Positions 7,747-16,277 of a stretch of 42,966 nt of DNA are shown here, in pieces (positions within the stretch are counted from its first letter, which is position 1; the number at the start of each line of letters is the position of its first letter). The notes beneath the pieces are model-generated. The model was not told the DNA's origin. It saw only the letters and a program-made list of their open reading frames with translations, and searched no databases. A program made the translations under genes and the position numbers. The stretch spans positions 1 through 42,966 of the forward strand of contig DKUN01000004.1 in assembly GCA_002490725.1 (NCBI GenBank). The letters are read 5' to 3'. This stretch comes from Porphyromonadaceae bacterium UBA7203 (GTDB lineage: Bacteria > Bacteroidota > Bacteroidia > Bacteroidales > Muribaculaceae).

Positions 7747-8548
7747 ACTGCTTGACTACACGTTTTTCCGCAACGCGCTGCTCGGGGTCATGATTCTGAG
7801 CATCGGCGGCGGCATACTCGGCAGCTACATTGTAACGCGGCGGCTCGTCTCAATCAGCGGCGGCATCACCCACGCCTGCTTCGGAGGTCTCGGCCTCGGC
7901 TACTTTCTCGGCTGGCCGCCGATAGCTATGGCCACGGTCTTTGCCATAGGCTCGGCACTGGGCGTGCAATGGCTCGGATCCAACGGACGCGTCAGAGAAG
8001 ACTCGGCCATAGCCGTGGTCTGGGCCGCCGGCATGGCCGTCGGCGTGACGTTCGTGTTCCTGACCCCGGGCGCAGTGCCTGAACTAAACTCGTTTCTATT
8101 CGGCAACATTCTGACCATCACACAGGCCGACCTTCTGATGTTCGGGCTCTACACCGTGACCCTCGGCCTGTTCTTTACCATCTGCTACCGAAACATCACC
8201 GCCTGCGCCTTCGACCCCGACTTCATGAAGGTCATCGGCGTGAAAACGTGGGTCTACAACGGCGCCATGACGCTGTTTATCGCCGTCGGGATAGTGCTGA
8301 TGATACGCTGCGTCGGCATGATGCTGCTGATGTCGATGCTCTCGCTGCCGCAACTGACGGCAGAACTCTTCTGCTCGCGCCTCAAGACGATGATTCCGGT
8401 AGCCGTCGCAATCAGCCTTGCAGGCTGCGTCGGAGGCCTCGTTGCGGCCACTGCGGTCAACGTGCCTGCCTCGGCCCTGATTGTGGCTATACAGGTAGCC
8501 GTCTATGCTCTCGGGGCAACGGCGCGCCGCCTCCTGCCCTCGAAATAA
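7739..8548 (+). CDS. Metal ABC transporter permease (ZnuB/MntB-like)
   Basis: A 269-residue hydrophobic protein of the ABC-3 permease family, which forms the membrane channel of zinc or manganese importers. About eight membrane segments can be traced, and the family segment RLVSISGGITHACFGGLGLG lies near residues 33-52. Later segments include GVKTWVYNGAMTLFIAVGIVLMIRCVGMM written across two helices. The start ATG (7739-7741) lies inside the aroA stop region. No ATPase or solute-binding protein gene is nearby, so its partners must be encoded elsewhere or the permease is an orphan. Zinc versus manganese cannot be told from this sequence. Confidence 0.85.
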   Translation: MLELLDYTFFRNALLGVMILSIGGGILGSYIVTRRLVSISGGITHACFGGLGLGYFLGWPPIAMATVFAIGSALGVQWLGSNGRVREDSAIAVVWAAGMAVGVTFVFLTPGAVPELNSFLFGNILTITQADLLMFGLYTVTLGLFFTICYRNITACAFDPDFMKVIGVKTWVYNGAMTLFIAVGIVLMIRCVGMMLLMSMLSLPQLTAELFCSRLKTMIPVAVAISLAGCVGGLVAATAVNVPASALIVAIQVAVYALGATARRLLPSK

Positions 8549-8566
8549 GCGAACCTCGGATAAGCT

Positions 8567-8606
8567 AAGCGGCGCCGACACCATCAGTGGTGAATCGGCG
8601 CCGCTT
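8567..8606. terminator. Shared hairpin between convergent genes
   Basis: AAGCGGCGCCGA (8567-8578) pairs perfectly with TCGGCGCCGCTT (8595-8606), and inside it CACCA (8579-8583) pairs with TGGTG (8588-8592), leaving a 4-base loop and a 2-base bulge. This 17-base-pair stem lies between convergent genes (stops at 8548 and 8633), so it probably serves both strands. Neither side has a strong T tract. Confidence 0.65.
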
Positions 8607-8632
8607 CTATGTCAAGTCCGAGCGGAAATCGG

Positions 8633-10816
8633 TCAGCGCAATTGCTTGCGGCCGTCAATGATGTTGATGCCGCGGGCGGGAGCAATCAGCCGGCGACCCA
8701 TAACGTCATAGACCTCCTGACGAGAGCCGCCATCGCCGCCATCGAGCTCCGCAATGCCGCTCCGGTCATTTTGCGTAACGGTGAACTTCAGTGTCGAACC
8801 GCCGTCGGTAAGCGTCACCACGGCAGTGCGCCCGGTCATGCCGGCGGGCAGGGCATCGTAGGCGAATGTCAGCGTGTCGAGCGTCATGCCGTTGGGTGTG
8901 CTTGCCAGGCGAATCCAGTCGGAGTCGGTAGCGACAGGCGTTTCATAGCCCAGGTATGAGAACAGCTCCACATCGAGCGTACCGGCCGACTTGCCGACCT
9001 CGAACTCGGCAGGCGCACCCTGAGGCATGAGGCTCATTACCGAATGGCTGACCGACGGGTAGATCATGAACGAAGTGTGGCAGCCGGCGCCGAAATATTC
9101 AGGCACTTCAATCCATTTGCCATCCTTGAGCATCAGAGCCGTATTGCCCTCGGCACGGAAGTCGGCCATGGCAAAGCTGACGCAACAGCTATCGTTATAT
9201 TCCGGCAGTCCGTCGACCACGATAAAGAACTCATCGTCGACAAATGGAGCCTCGGTGAAGGGATAGGCCGTGCCGACCATCTGGCTGCCTGACGGCAGGT
9301 CGAGCTCATAAACGCTCCACCACATCGAGTCAAGGCGCTTGCCCGGAAGGCCGTTTTCGCTGGTGTAGAGATGACAGCCCACGCTGGCTATCTGGTCGGC
9401 GATGTGCTTGGCCTCGGCACGGGTAAAGAACACGTAGGCGCCGTCGATTCTGACCGGACGCGAAGGAGCGCTGAAGCGTTCGGCATAGGCAGTGATTTTA
9501 CGGGTGTTGGTGCCGGGAAATACACCCCAGTCCTCCATGTCGAACACGGTCGAGCGGTCGTCGGGGCGAAGATTGTTGACAATGGCGCTGTATTCCACGC
9601 TGACTTCGCAGACGGCGGCCGATGTGCCGTGAGAGTTCGACACCTCGAGTCCCACGGTCTGCTCGTGGAGAAAACTGTAAGCCACTTCAGGATTCTCGTC
9701 GGTGGATTCATAGACGCTGCCGGCCTCGGGCGACACACCCGTAAAGACCCATGAGCGGCTGTCGGGAAAACCGTCTGACCCGTCGGCGAACGTCACCGGG
9801 GCGAGCGGGGCAATCAGCGGCTTGCGGTTGTCGGAATTGCGGAAGGTGGCCGGCGGCACAATGCGCGCAACAGGCGCCGTGCCGGTAACGGAAACGAAGC
9901 CGGCGCGCGTGCGGGTCGCAGTCTGTCCGCGCGAATCGGTAACGGTCAGCGACACGTCATAGGTGCCGTCGGCTGTATAGTATATTTCCGGGTTGCGCTC
10001 GGTCGACTCGGCAGGCACGGCGCCGGGCATTGACCAGCTCCAGGCAACGACATCGCCCTGCGAGAGGTCGGTCAAGGCTATGAGTTCACCGGTCGAGGCC
10101 TCGACATGCTCAACGGTCTGCAGGCCGCTGACAACAATGCCGTCGATAGTGAAGTCGCCCATGTAGCCGCCGGTATTGAACATGTCGCCGCTGCCCGGAC
10201 CGTAGGTAAAGCGGAGCTTGATGTCACGGCCGGCGAGGTCGGCGAGACTGATGCTGACCGGATGCCAGCGCCAGGGCTTCTCGCCGGTTTCGTCGCCGCT
10301 GTTCCAGACGGGAATCACGGCGTCGCCCGACAGAATGTCGAGCTGCAGGCGGCAAACGTCGTCGTAGTTCTGCGAAAAGCCGACATAGAAGTCGAGCGCC
10401 GCATTGACCGGCACCGTCATTGCAGGCGAGGTAGCCGACGAAATGGCGCGTTTATACTGCTGATATGGCCCTTCGACATAGAGCGATGCCACGTCGGCGG
10501 GGTCAATCAAGGCAAAGTCGCGGGTTTCATGGCCGGCATTTACTTTCTTGACCGACCATTGCACATCGTTGTCAGCCTGGAGCGTCCAATCATAGTCGGC
10601 CGAGTCGAAGTTGTGGGTGCACACAGGTACGCGGGCGTCACCGCCGGCAATGGAAAAATCGGCCGTCAGGCCATCGGCGCTGCTCTGAGGCGCCTTCAGC
10701 CGTTTGACGCCGCCGAAAATCTCGACAGGCGCCTTGGCCGGAACAGGTTTGATAATTGCGGACGATGCGGGCAGTACAGCCAGCAGCGCCATAGTTGTAA
10801 GATTTCTAACTGTCAT
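8633..10816 (-). CDS. Secreted PKD/BACON-domain protein with T9SS C-terminal signal
   Basis: The 727-residue protein starts with a signal peptide (MTVRNLTTMALLAVLPASSA). A jelly-roll, cleaved-adhesin-like region (about 90-235) contains SISLADLAGRDIKLRFTYG. PKD-type repeats follow (about 245-410; YTADGTYDVSLTVTDSRG and later NPEVAYSFLHEQTVGLEVSN). A further region (about 415-595) is unassigned. A BACON-like beta-sandwich lies near 605-690 (SDWIRLASTP, AVVTLTDGGSTLKFTVTQ). The last ~30 residues (EVYDVMGRRL...GINIIDGRKQ) resemble the type A C-terminal domain that routes proteins through the type IX secretion system. It is the second gene of a pair, 3 bases after the adhesin gene. Its ligand is unknown; cell-surface binding is inference. 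Confidence 0.8.
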   Translation of the reverse strand: MTVRNLTTMALLAVLPASSAIIKPVPAKAPVEIFGGVKRLKAPQSSADGLTADFSIAGGDARVPVCTHNFDSADYDWTLQADNDVQWSVKKVNAGHETRDFALIDPADVASLYVEGPYQQYKRAISSATSPAMTVPVNAALDFYVGFSQNYDDVCRLQLDILSGDAVIPVWNSGDETGEKPWRWHPVSISLADLAGRDIKLRFTYGPGSGDMFNTGGYMGDFTIDGIVVSGLQTVEHVEASTGELIALTDLSQGDVVAWSWSMPGAVPAESTERNPEIYYTADGTYDVSLTVTDSRGQTATRTRAGFVSVTGTAPVARIVPPATFRNSDNRKPLIAPLAPVTFADGSDGFPDSRSWVFTGVSPEAGSVYESTDENPEVAYSFLHEQTVGLEVSNSHGTSAAVCEVSVEYSAIVNNLRPDDRSTVFDMEDWGVFPGTNTRKITAYAERFSAPSRPVRIDGAYVFFTRAEAKHIADQIASVGCHLYTSENGLPGKRLDSMWWSVYELDLPSGSQMVGTAYPFTEAPFVDDEFFIVVDGLPEYNDSCCVSFAMADFRAEGNTALMLKDGKWIEVPEYFGAGCHTSFMIYPSVSHSVMSLMPQGAPAEFEVGKSAGTLDVELFSYLGYETPVATDSDWIRLASTPNGMTLDTLTFAYDALPAGMTGRTAVVTLTDGGSTLKFTVTQNDRSGIAELDGGDGGSRQEVYDVMGRRLIAPARGINIIDGRKQLR

Positions 10817-10819
10817 AGA

Positions 10820-13618
10820 TTATTTTGTATGATATACTTCTTTTGTCGTCTTGCCGTTGCGGCTCACTATAACCACACTGCCGGCGGCCGGGCGGGCTAC
10901 ACGGCGGCCATACAGGTCGAAGTAAACTGCGTCATCACCGCTGCCGGCTGCAACCTCGTTGATTCCGAGCGTCGGGTCCACGCTGACCTGCTCTACCTTC
11001 AATGAGGTCAGCCAGAAATACATGGCGCTCTTTTCCTGACCGAGGGTGATATAATAGGTACCATCGGCGGGAACCTCGTATTCAAACGAATGTTCGGCCG
11101 ACCATGGCGAGTCGAAACTGGCGTCGCCGACCTTGACCGTATCGGCTTCCGGAAGCGATGCACCGGCTGTCGTAGCGAGGTAGACTTGCAGATTCTCGAC
11201 ATTGCGGGAGTTATAGCTTGCGCCCTTTATCGTCACGCGGCATGTGCCCTTCTGCATTTTCAGCGGCGGAGTCGACATGCAACTGTTGTTCGACCCGTTC
11301 TTCAGACCGGTCTCGCCGTTAGATGTCTTGTCATATTTCCAGCTGTTGAGAGTCCAGAGCACGAATGCTTCGGCCGAGTCAAACGCCGGTTCATAAGGGA
11401 GCGGCAGGGCGTCGCCCAGGGTTACAGGAGCTGCCGACGTAGCCGCGCCCGTTTCATTGCCGTTGATTGCAGCGACCGAGTAGGTGTAGACCCCGAGTTC
11501 GGTAATCTCGTCGGAGTCGACATAGGGGCTCACGGTCTGGTCGGAGGTCAGCACCATGCCGTTGCGGCTGACTTCATAGCGCAGGTTGTCAACGTCGACA
11601 TATCCGCCGTGCACGCCGTCGGTAACGGCCGCGAACTCAACTACGCGCTCGCCGTCGTCGCCGACAGTCACGGTTACCGACCCGGGAGCCTCAGGAGTGT
11701 CAAAGCCCACCCAGCCCGAAGTCACCTCGACGGTTTCGGAGGCGTTGTCGCCCATATAGGCGGTAATGGCGCAGGTGTAGACTCCGGGGGTCTCGACGTC
11801 AATGAGAACCGACGATACCGAACCGCCCTCGACATTGCTCTCGACTGCTACCTCGGTGCCGTCGAGGCTGACTACCACCTTATCCACTACCGTCAGTTCG
11901 CCGCCGGCAGTAGTAGCCGAGGGGTTGACCCAGCTCACAGCGACCTTGAGTTCGCCCTGAGCGGCCGCCTCTGCTTTGGCGTCGGTCACACCGAGCGGCG
12001 CGGTAGCCACCTCCTCGATGGTCAGGTTGTCGACATAGAGATCATTTGAGTCTGAAGCACCGAAGCAGTGAAAGCCGACGCAGTAGTCGCCGTCGGCGGG
12101 TACACTGAACAGCGCCTCCTTGGCGGTTGCGATGCCGCTCGCTATGCTTTCAGTGAAAATCACGTCGCTCTGCGCCTCGGCGGTAGGCTCGGAGCCCACA
12201 GTCACGGCAAGATTCTTGGGGCTTGATGCTCTCGAAACCCTGGCTGTGAAACTTACTTTATAGGCCTTGCCGGCTTCGAGCTTGAATTTGGGAGTAACTG
12301 CCCAGGCATCAGCGGTAGAGCCGCCCCAGTAGTTAAGCGCCGAACTTAAAACGCTCCAGTCGCGGGTGCCGTCGGGCCCATGGAAAATGGTAAACAAGGC
12401 AATCGACTGCGCGGAACTGAAATCGTTGCTATAAGGAAGGGTGAGAGAGCCGCCGGCTACGACAGCATTTGACTTCACGCCGCTCCACGCCGTAGTTCCG
12501 CCGAATATGGTATAGATGGTATAGACATACGAGCCGAGGCCGTCGATAGTCGAGTCGACATAGGGGAGTTCGCCCTGCCATGACTCCTCGAGTGTCACTT
12601 CCGCGGCACCATCTTTCGAGCGGGTGATTTTGTATGCAACCTCAGCCGGGTCGAAGTAACCTTCGCCGGCAGTGGGTCCGTTCCAGGTCAGAGCGACGCT
12701 CGAATCGTCGCCCGCAACAGGCTCGGCAACCGCATTCGTGATTGTAACGCTCGTGGCCATGCCTATGAAAGGTGACTTCACGGAAGTGGAGGCATTGCCT
12801 TCACCATCCTCGTTAAACACCTGTATCTTATAATAATACGAGCCTGACGACGGCACTGAAGTGTCAACAAACATTCCTTCGCTTCCGGGAGTGGCGTTAA
12901 CTTCGATGGTTTCGATAACCGACGTGCTGTATGAGCCGGCGCCGCGATAGATTTTAGCACCGGTTATGGATGAGAGCTTGCCGCCGGCCTTTGATGTTTC
13001 AGGCCAGGTCCAGGTCAGTATAGCCTCCTGAACTCCCTTGGGCGCGGCCTCGACCTTCAGGTCGGTAACCGTGCCGGGAACTACGGGCGCTTTGGCCACC
13101 TGAAGGCTGAACACGCCGAAATCGCCGTTATAGCTCTTTGAAGTCAGATTGAGGCCGAAGTAATAATTGCCTGACACGGACGGAGTAAACTCCCCGGAGC
13201 GATCAACAGGCCAGGTGGTTTTCATCTCGCCCGTGAATGATGCGAATTTAGTCATCGCGGCAACCTCTGGCGCCACGCCGGCACACAGATTGAAATCTTG
13301 CTTGTCGAAACTCAATGAACTCATATTCCGCACGGAAAACGTGACCGTGTATGACACGCCGGCCTCAAGCGTCACGGCCGGTGAAATCATCCAGTCATTG
13401 GCCGCACCCGATTTGTTTTGAGTGTAGAGCGCGCACCCTTCAGTTTCCGAAAAGACAAACTCATAGGGGGAGCCGTCTTTGTTGGCATCAATCGACACCC
13501 ATTCGTCAAAAGCCTCCTGGCTGTTGATTGAAATCGAACATGGCACCTGCTCGACCGCAGCAAGCGAACCGCCGGCCAGTGTTGTCACCGTAAAAAGCAA
13601 AGCAATCTTTTTCATCAT
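10820..13618 (-). CDS. Secreted multi-domain adhesin-like protein with T9SS C-terminal signal
   Basis: Started at the first of two adjacent ATGs (13618; the alternative is 13615) because a signal peptide follows (KKIALLFTVTTLAGGSLAA); about 932 residues. Three cleaved-adhesin/MAM-like jelly-roll domains can be picked out (about 25-180, 388-540 and 738-885), each with a TPxxxxxxG- or SPAVTLEAG-type segment. Fibronectin-III-like domains lie between them (about 185-385 and 545-735; for example PGTVTDLKVEAAPKGVQEAI and APLGVTDAKAEA). The C-terminal ~40 residues (VYFDLYGRRVARPAAGSVVI) look like a T9SS sorting domain. It is probably displayed on the cell surface or secreted. The substrate is unknown. 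A minus-strand TATATTTG -7 box lies at 13656-13663. Confidence 0.8.
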   Translation of the reverse strand: MMKKIALLFTVTTLAGGSLAAVEQVPCSISINSQEAFDEWVSIDANKDGSPYEFVFSETEGCALYTQNKSGAANDWMISPAVTLEAGVSYTVTFSVRNMSSLSFDKQDFNLCAGVAPEVAAMTKFASFTGEMKTTWPVDRSGEFTPSVSGNYYFGLNLTSKSYNGDFGVFSLQVAKAPVVPGTVTDLKVEAAPKGVQEAILTWTWPETSKAGGKLSSITGAKIYRGAGSYSTSVIETIEVNATPGSEGMFVDTSVPSSGSYYYKIQVFNEDGEGNASTSVKSPFIGMATSVTITNAVAEPVAGDDSSVALTWNGPTAGEGYFDPAEVAYKITRSKDGAAEVTLEESWQGELPYVDSTIDGLGSYVYTIYTIFGGTTAWSGVKSNAVVAGGSLTLPYSNDFSSAQSIALFTIFHGPDGTRDWSVLSSALNYWGGSTADAWAVTPKFKLEAGKAYKVSFTARVSRASSPKNLAVTVGSEPTAEAQSDVIFTESIASGIATAKEALFSVPADGDYCVGFHCFGASDSNDLYVDNLTIEEVATAPLGVTDAKAEAAAQGELKVAVSWVNPSATTAGGELTVVDKVVVSLDGTEVAVESNVEGGSVSSVLIDVETPGVYTCAITAYMGDNASETVEVTSGWVGFDTPEAPGSVTVTVGDDGERVVEFAAVTDGVHGGYVDVDNLRYEVSRNGMVLTSDQTVSPYVDSDEITELGVYTYSVAAINGNETGAATSAAPVTLGDALPLPYEPAFDSAEAFVLWTLNSWKYDKTSNGETGLKNGSNNSCMSTPPLKMQKGTCRVTIKGASYNSRNVENLQVYLATTAGASLPEADTVKVGDASFDSPWSAEHSFEYEVPADGTYYITLGQEKSAMYFWLTSLKVEQVSVDPTLGINEVAAGSGDDAVYFDLYGRRVARPAAGSVVIVSRNGKTTKEVYHTK

Positions 13619-13655
13619 TGTTGTCAGTTGTAAATGTGAATGTGTGAAACTTCGG

Positions 13656-13663
13656 CAAATATA
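13656..13663 (-). promoter_or_regulatory. Possible -7 element for the secreted-protein pair
   Basis: On the minus strand the sequence is TATATTTG, a match to TAnnTTTG, 38 bases upstream of the chosen start at 13618. No TTTG -33 element is seen at the usual spacing, so this is weaker than the other promoters in the window. Confidence 0.4.
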
Positions 13664-13732
13664 ACAAAAATATGGTAACTTTGATAACATTTTTACACAA
13701 AACGTCAAATTAAATAACATTTATCTCTTAAT

Positions 13733-13763
13733 TTTGCGGCGGCAATTTTTTTTTGTAAATTTG
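13733..13763 (+). promoter_or_regulatory. Bacteroidetes-type promoter for thioesterase-dprA
   Basis: TTTG (13733-13736), a 19-base spacer, then TAAATTTG (13756-13763). The start codon at 13769 is only 5 bases after the -7 element, so the mRNA is predicted to be leaderless or nearly so. A second TAACTTTG at 13676-13683 lacks a -33 partner. Confidence 0.7.
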
Positions 13764-13768
13764 CAGCT

Positions 13769-14170
13769 ATGGAAAAAGAGGCCATATTCGAACTCCGCAT
13801 GAAGGTGCGTGACTACGAGGTAGACTCGGAGGGCATTGTCAACAACGCCTGCTATCTGAACTATCTCGAACATACCCGCCATGAATTCTGCGACAGCGCC
13901 GGGCTCTCGTTCAGAGACATGCGCAGCCGGGGCATGGCTCCGGTGGTGCGCCACATCTCCATCAACTACCTGTCGTCGCTCGGGCTCGGCACGGAATTCC
14001 GCTCGCTGCTGACGTTCACACGCAAGGGGGCGCGCTTCATTTTCCACCAGTGGATCACCGACAATGACGGCCGACGGATTGTTGACGCCGAAGTGACCAT
14101 AGTAAACCTAATCGACGGCAAGCTGACCCGCGGCGACGAACTCGCCGAAGCCTTTGCCCGCTATCTCTGA
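13769..14170 (+). CDS. Acyl-CoA thioesterase of the YbgC/4-hydroxybenzoyl-CoA type
   Basis: A 133-residue single hot-dog-fold enzyme. The catalytic region is VRDYEVDSEGIVNNACYLNY (about 13-32), matching the family's conserved Asp loop and the helix that follows; LEHTRHEF comes next. It should hydrolyse short- or medium-chain acyl-CoA, or an aromatic acyl-CoA, in the cytoplasm; the substrate cannot be read from the sequence. The length is normal for the family. It is followed after 6 bases by dprA, a pairing that recurs in Bacteroidales. The ATG at 13769 fits the family start. Confidence 0.85.
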   Translation: MEKEAIFELRMKVRDYEVDSEGIVNNACYLNYLEHTRHEFCDSAGLSFRDMRSRGMAPVVRHISINYLSSLGLGTEFRSLLTFTRKGARFIFHQWITDNDGRRIVDAEVTIVNLIDGKLTRGDELAEAFARYL

Positions 14171-14176
14171 CCGCCC

Positions 14177-15292
14177 ATGTCCCCCTCGAAACTCCAATAT
14201 CAGATCGCATTCTCGGCAATCCGCGGCATGAACCTGACGCTCGGCCGCGAACTGCTGAGCCTGGTCGGGAGCGAAAGGGAGTTCTTTGCGCTGTCGGAAA
14301 CGCGGCTGCGCTACCTGACGCAGTCAAATACCCGCATTCACATCTACTCCGACGAATATCGCGCACGAATACTGGCCGAAGCAGCCGCCGAGGCGATATT
14401 CATCGAGTCGAACAATATCGATGCCATCTACTTCACCGACCCGGGCTATCCGCGACGGCTGCTCGAGTGCGACGATGCCCCGCTGATGCTCTACGGCTGC
14501 GGCAATCTTGACCTTAACAGTTACCGGATGATAGGCATTGTAGGCACCCGCCATGCCACCCCCGTCGGCCTCGACTTCACGCGACGCCTCGTTGCCGAAC
14601 TTGCCGAGAAGGTCAGCAACATAGTCATAGTGAGCGGGCTGGCCTACGGCATCGACATCGCAGCCCACCGCGCGGCACTGGGCAGCAACGTGCCGACAAT
14701 AGGAGTCATGGCAACCGGACTCAACACAATCTATCCGGCCGAGCACCGCACAACCGCCATGGAGATAGCCTCGCGAGGAGGCGCACTGCTGACCGAATAC
14801 GGCCACATAACTCCGATTCACAAGGCCAACTTCGTGGCCCGCAACCGAATCGTGGCCGGACTATGCGACTGCGTCGTGGTAGTGGAAAGCGCCGAAAAGG
14901 GGGGCGCGCTGATTACCGCAAACCTTGCCGTGGGTTATAACCGCGACGTGTTTGCCATGCCCGGGCGCGTAACCGACACCTACAGCGCCGGCTGCAACAG
15001 GCTCATTGCCGGCAACATGGCAATGCTGATACGCGACGCCGAAGACCTCTGCCGCGCAATGCGCTGGCCAATGCGCAAGGCGAGCCGGGAATTATCGCCC
15101 GCCCTGCCCATCGAACTGAACACCGACGAGTCGAAGATTGTTAATTATTTAGAGCAAACCCCTGACGCATCGCTTGCGCAGCTGACGGCCGCAACCGGAT
15201 TTGCGGTCGGCAAGCTCATGTCACTCCTAATCGACATGGAGTTTCGCGGCATGGTGCTTGCCCTTCCCGGCGGACGCTATCAGAAAGTCTGA
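14177..15292 (+). CDS. dprA: DNA-processing protein DprA
   Basis: This 371-residue protein has the full DprA architecture: an N-terminal SAM-like region (about 1-75), a Rossmann-fold core (about 85-285) with GTRHATPVGLDFTRRL, VSGLAYGIDIAAHRAAL and RNRIVAGLCDCVVVVES followed by KGGALITANLA, and a C-terminal winged-helix segment (about 305-371). DprA binds incoming single-stranded DNA and loads RecA during natural transformation. In many non-competent bacteria the gene is kept for other recombination roles. It lies 6 bases after the thioesterase gene, so it is co-transcribed. Confidence 0.95.
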   Translation: MSPSKLQYQIAFSAIRGMNLTLGRELLSLVGSEREFFALSETRLRYLTQSNTRIHIYSDEYRARILAEAAAEAIFIESNNIDAIYFTDPGYPRRLLECDDAPLMLYGCGNLDLNSYRMIGIVGTRHATPVGLDFTRRLVAELAEKVSNIVIVSGLAYGIDIAAHRAALGSNVPTIGVMATGLNTIYPAEHRTTAMEIASRGGALLTEYGHITPIHKANFVARNRIVAGLCDCVVVVESAEKGGALITANLAVGYNRDVFAMPGRVTDTYSAGCNRLIAGNMAMLIRDAEDLCRAMRWPMRKASRELSPALPIELNTDESKIVNYLEQTPDASLAQLTAATGFAVGKLMSLLIDMEFRGMVLALPGGRYQKV

Positions 15293-15357
15293 AAAGCCCG
15301 CCACAACCCAAACACATTAACCTATAAATCAGGCGCCGAGCGCCAACAACGACCAAA

Positions 15358-16230
15358 ATGCCAAGAATCATTCCTCCTTCAGAACTCATTATCAACCCCG
15401 ACGGGTCAGTGTTTCACCTCCATCTGCTCCCCGAGCAGCTGACCGACCGCATAATCCTTGTCGGCGACCCCGCACGCGTCGACATGGTCGCATCATTCTT
15501 CGAAACCAGGACCTTCGAGGTTTCGTCGCGCGAATTCCACACTATCGGCGGCACCTACAAGGGCAAGCCCATCATGTGTCTCAGCCACGGAATCGGCCCC
15601 GACAACATCGACATCGTGATTACCGAACTCGACGCCCTGGCCAACGTTGACTTCAAGACCCGCGAAGTCAACCCCGTGCACCGCCAGCTCACAATGGTGC
15701 GCATCGGCACGTCGGGCGCCCTGCAGCCCGAACTGTCGATCGGCACTCCGGTAATTGCCGAAAAAGCCATCGGCTTCGACGGCGTGCTCAACTACTATGC
15801 AGGCCGCAACTCGGTGGCCGACCTCGATTTCGAGCACGACCTTTGCGACCACACCGGCTGGAACCCGCTATGGGCCAAGCCCTACGTAGTCGACGCCGAC
15901 GCCGAACTCGTCAGCCGCATCGGCGGCGACGACATGGTGCGCGGCAACACCATCTCGGCCGTAGGCTTCTACGGCCCCCAGGGACGCGAAGTGCGCCTGG
16001 CTCTCGCAAACCCCGACCTCAACGCCCGCATCGAATCGTTTGAACACCGCGGCCGCAAAATCACCAACTACGAAATGGAGTCAGCCCCGCTGCAGGGCCT
16101 CGGCCGCCTGATGGGCCACAAAGCCATGACCGTATGCTCGATTATAGCCAACCGCTATAACAACACGGCCAACCCGCTCTATAAAAACTCCATAGCCGAC
16201 CTGGTCAAGACCGTGCTCGAAAGAATCTGA
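15358..16230 (+). CDS. Nucleoside phosphorylase, probably uridine phosphorylase
   Basis: A 290-residue member of the PNP/UDP phosphorylase family, which splits nucleosides with phosphate to give a free base and ribose-1-phosphate. The phosphate-binding loop is VGDPARVDM (about 32-40). MVRIGTSGALQ (about 112-122) is the second phosphate/ribose signature, and TNYEMESAPLQGLGRLMG (about 236-253) carries the base- and ribose-binding Glu-Met-Glu. The 290-residue length is longer than E. coli Udp (253), as in the Bacteroidales group. Uridine as the preferred substrate is inference. It lies 65 bases after dprA. Confidence 0.85.
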   Translation: MPRIIPPSELIINPDGSVFHLHLLPEQLTDRIILVGDPARVDMVASFFETRTFEVSSREFHTIGGTYKGKPIMCLSHGIGPDNIDIVITELDALANVDFKTREVNPVHRQLTMVRIGTSGALQPELSIGTPVIAEKAIGFDGVLNYYAGRNSVADLDFEHDLCDHTGWNPLWAKPYVVDADAELVSRIGGDDMVRGNTISAVGFYGPQGREVRLALANPDLNARIESFEHRGRKITNYEMESAPLQGLGRLMGHKAMTVCSIIANRYNNTANPLYKNSIADLVKTVLERI

Positions 16231-16236
16231 AGCATA

Positions 16237-16267
16237 TTGCCCGTGTCGCGAAATTTGCGTACATTTG
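16237..16267 (+). promoter_or_regulatory. Bacteroidetes-type promoter for the NigD-like lipoprotein gene
   Basis: TTG (16237-16239), a 20-base spacer, then TACATTTG (16260-16267). The start codon follows at 16278. Confidence 0.65.
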
Positions 16268-16277
16268 CGCTTACGAT

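Noticed and set aside
11090..12049. A 319-codon open frame antisense to the adhesin-like gene
   Set aside because: Same reason: shadow of a GC-rich coding gene, no domain or signal visible.
15332..15344. GGCGC-CGA-GCGCC hairpin before the nucleoside phosphorylase start
   Set aside because: Five base pairs with a 3-base loop and no T run. It could be chance in this GC-rich sequence.
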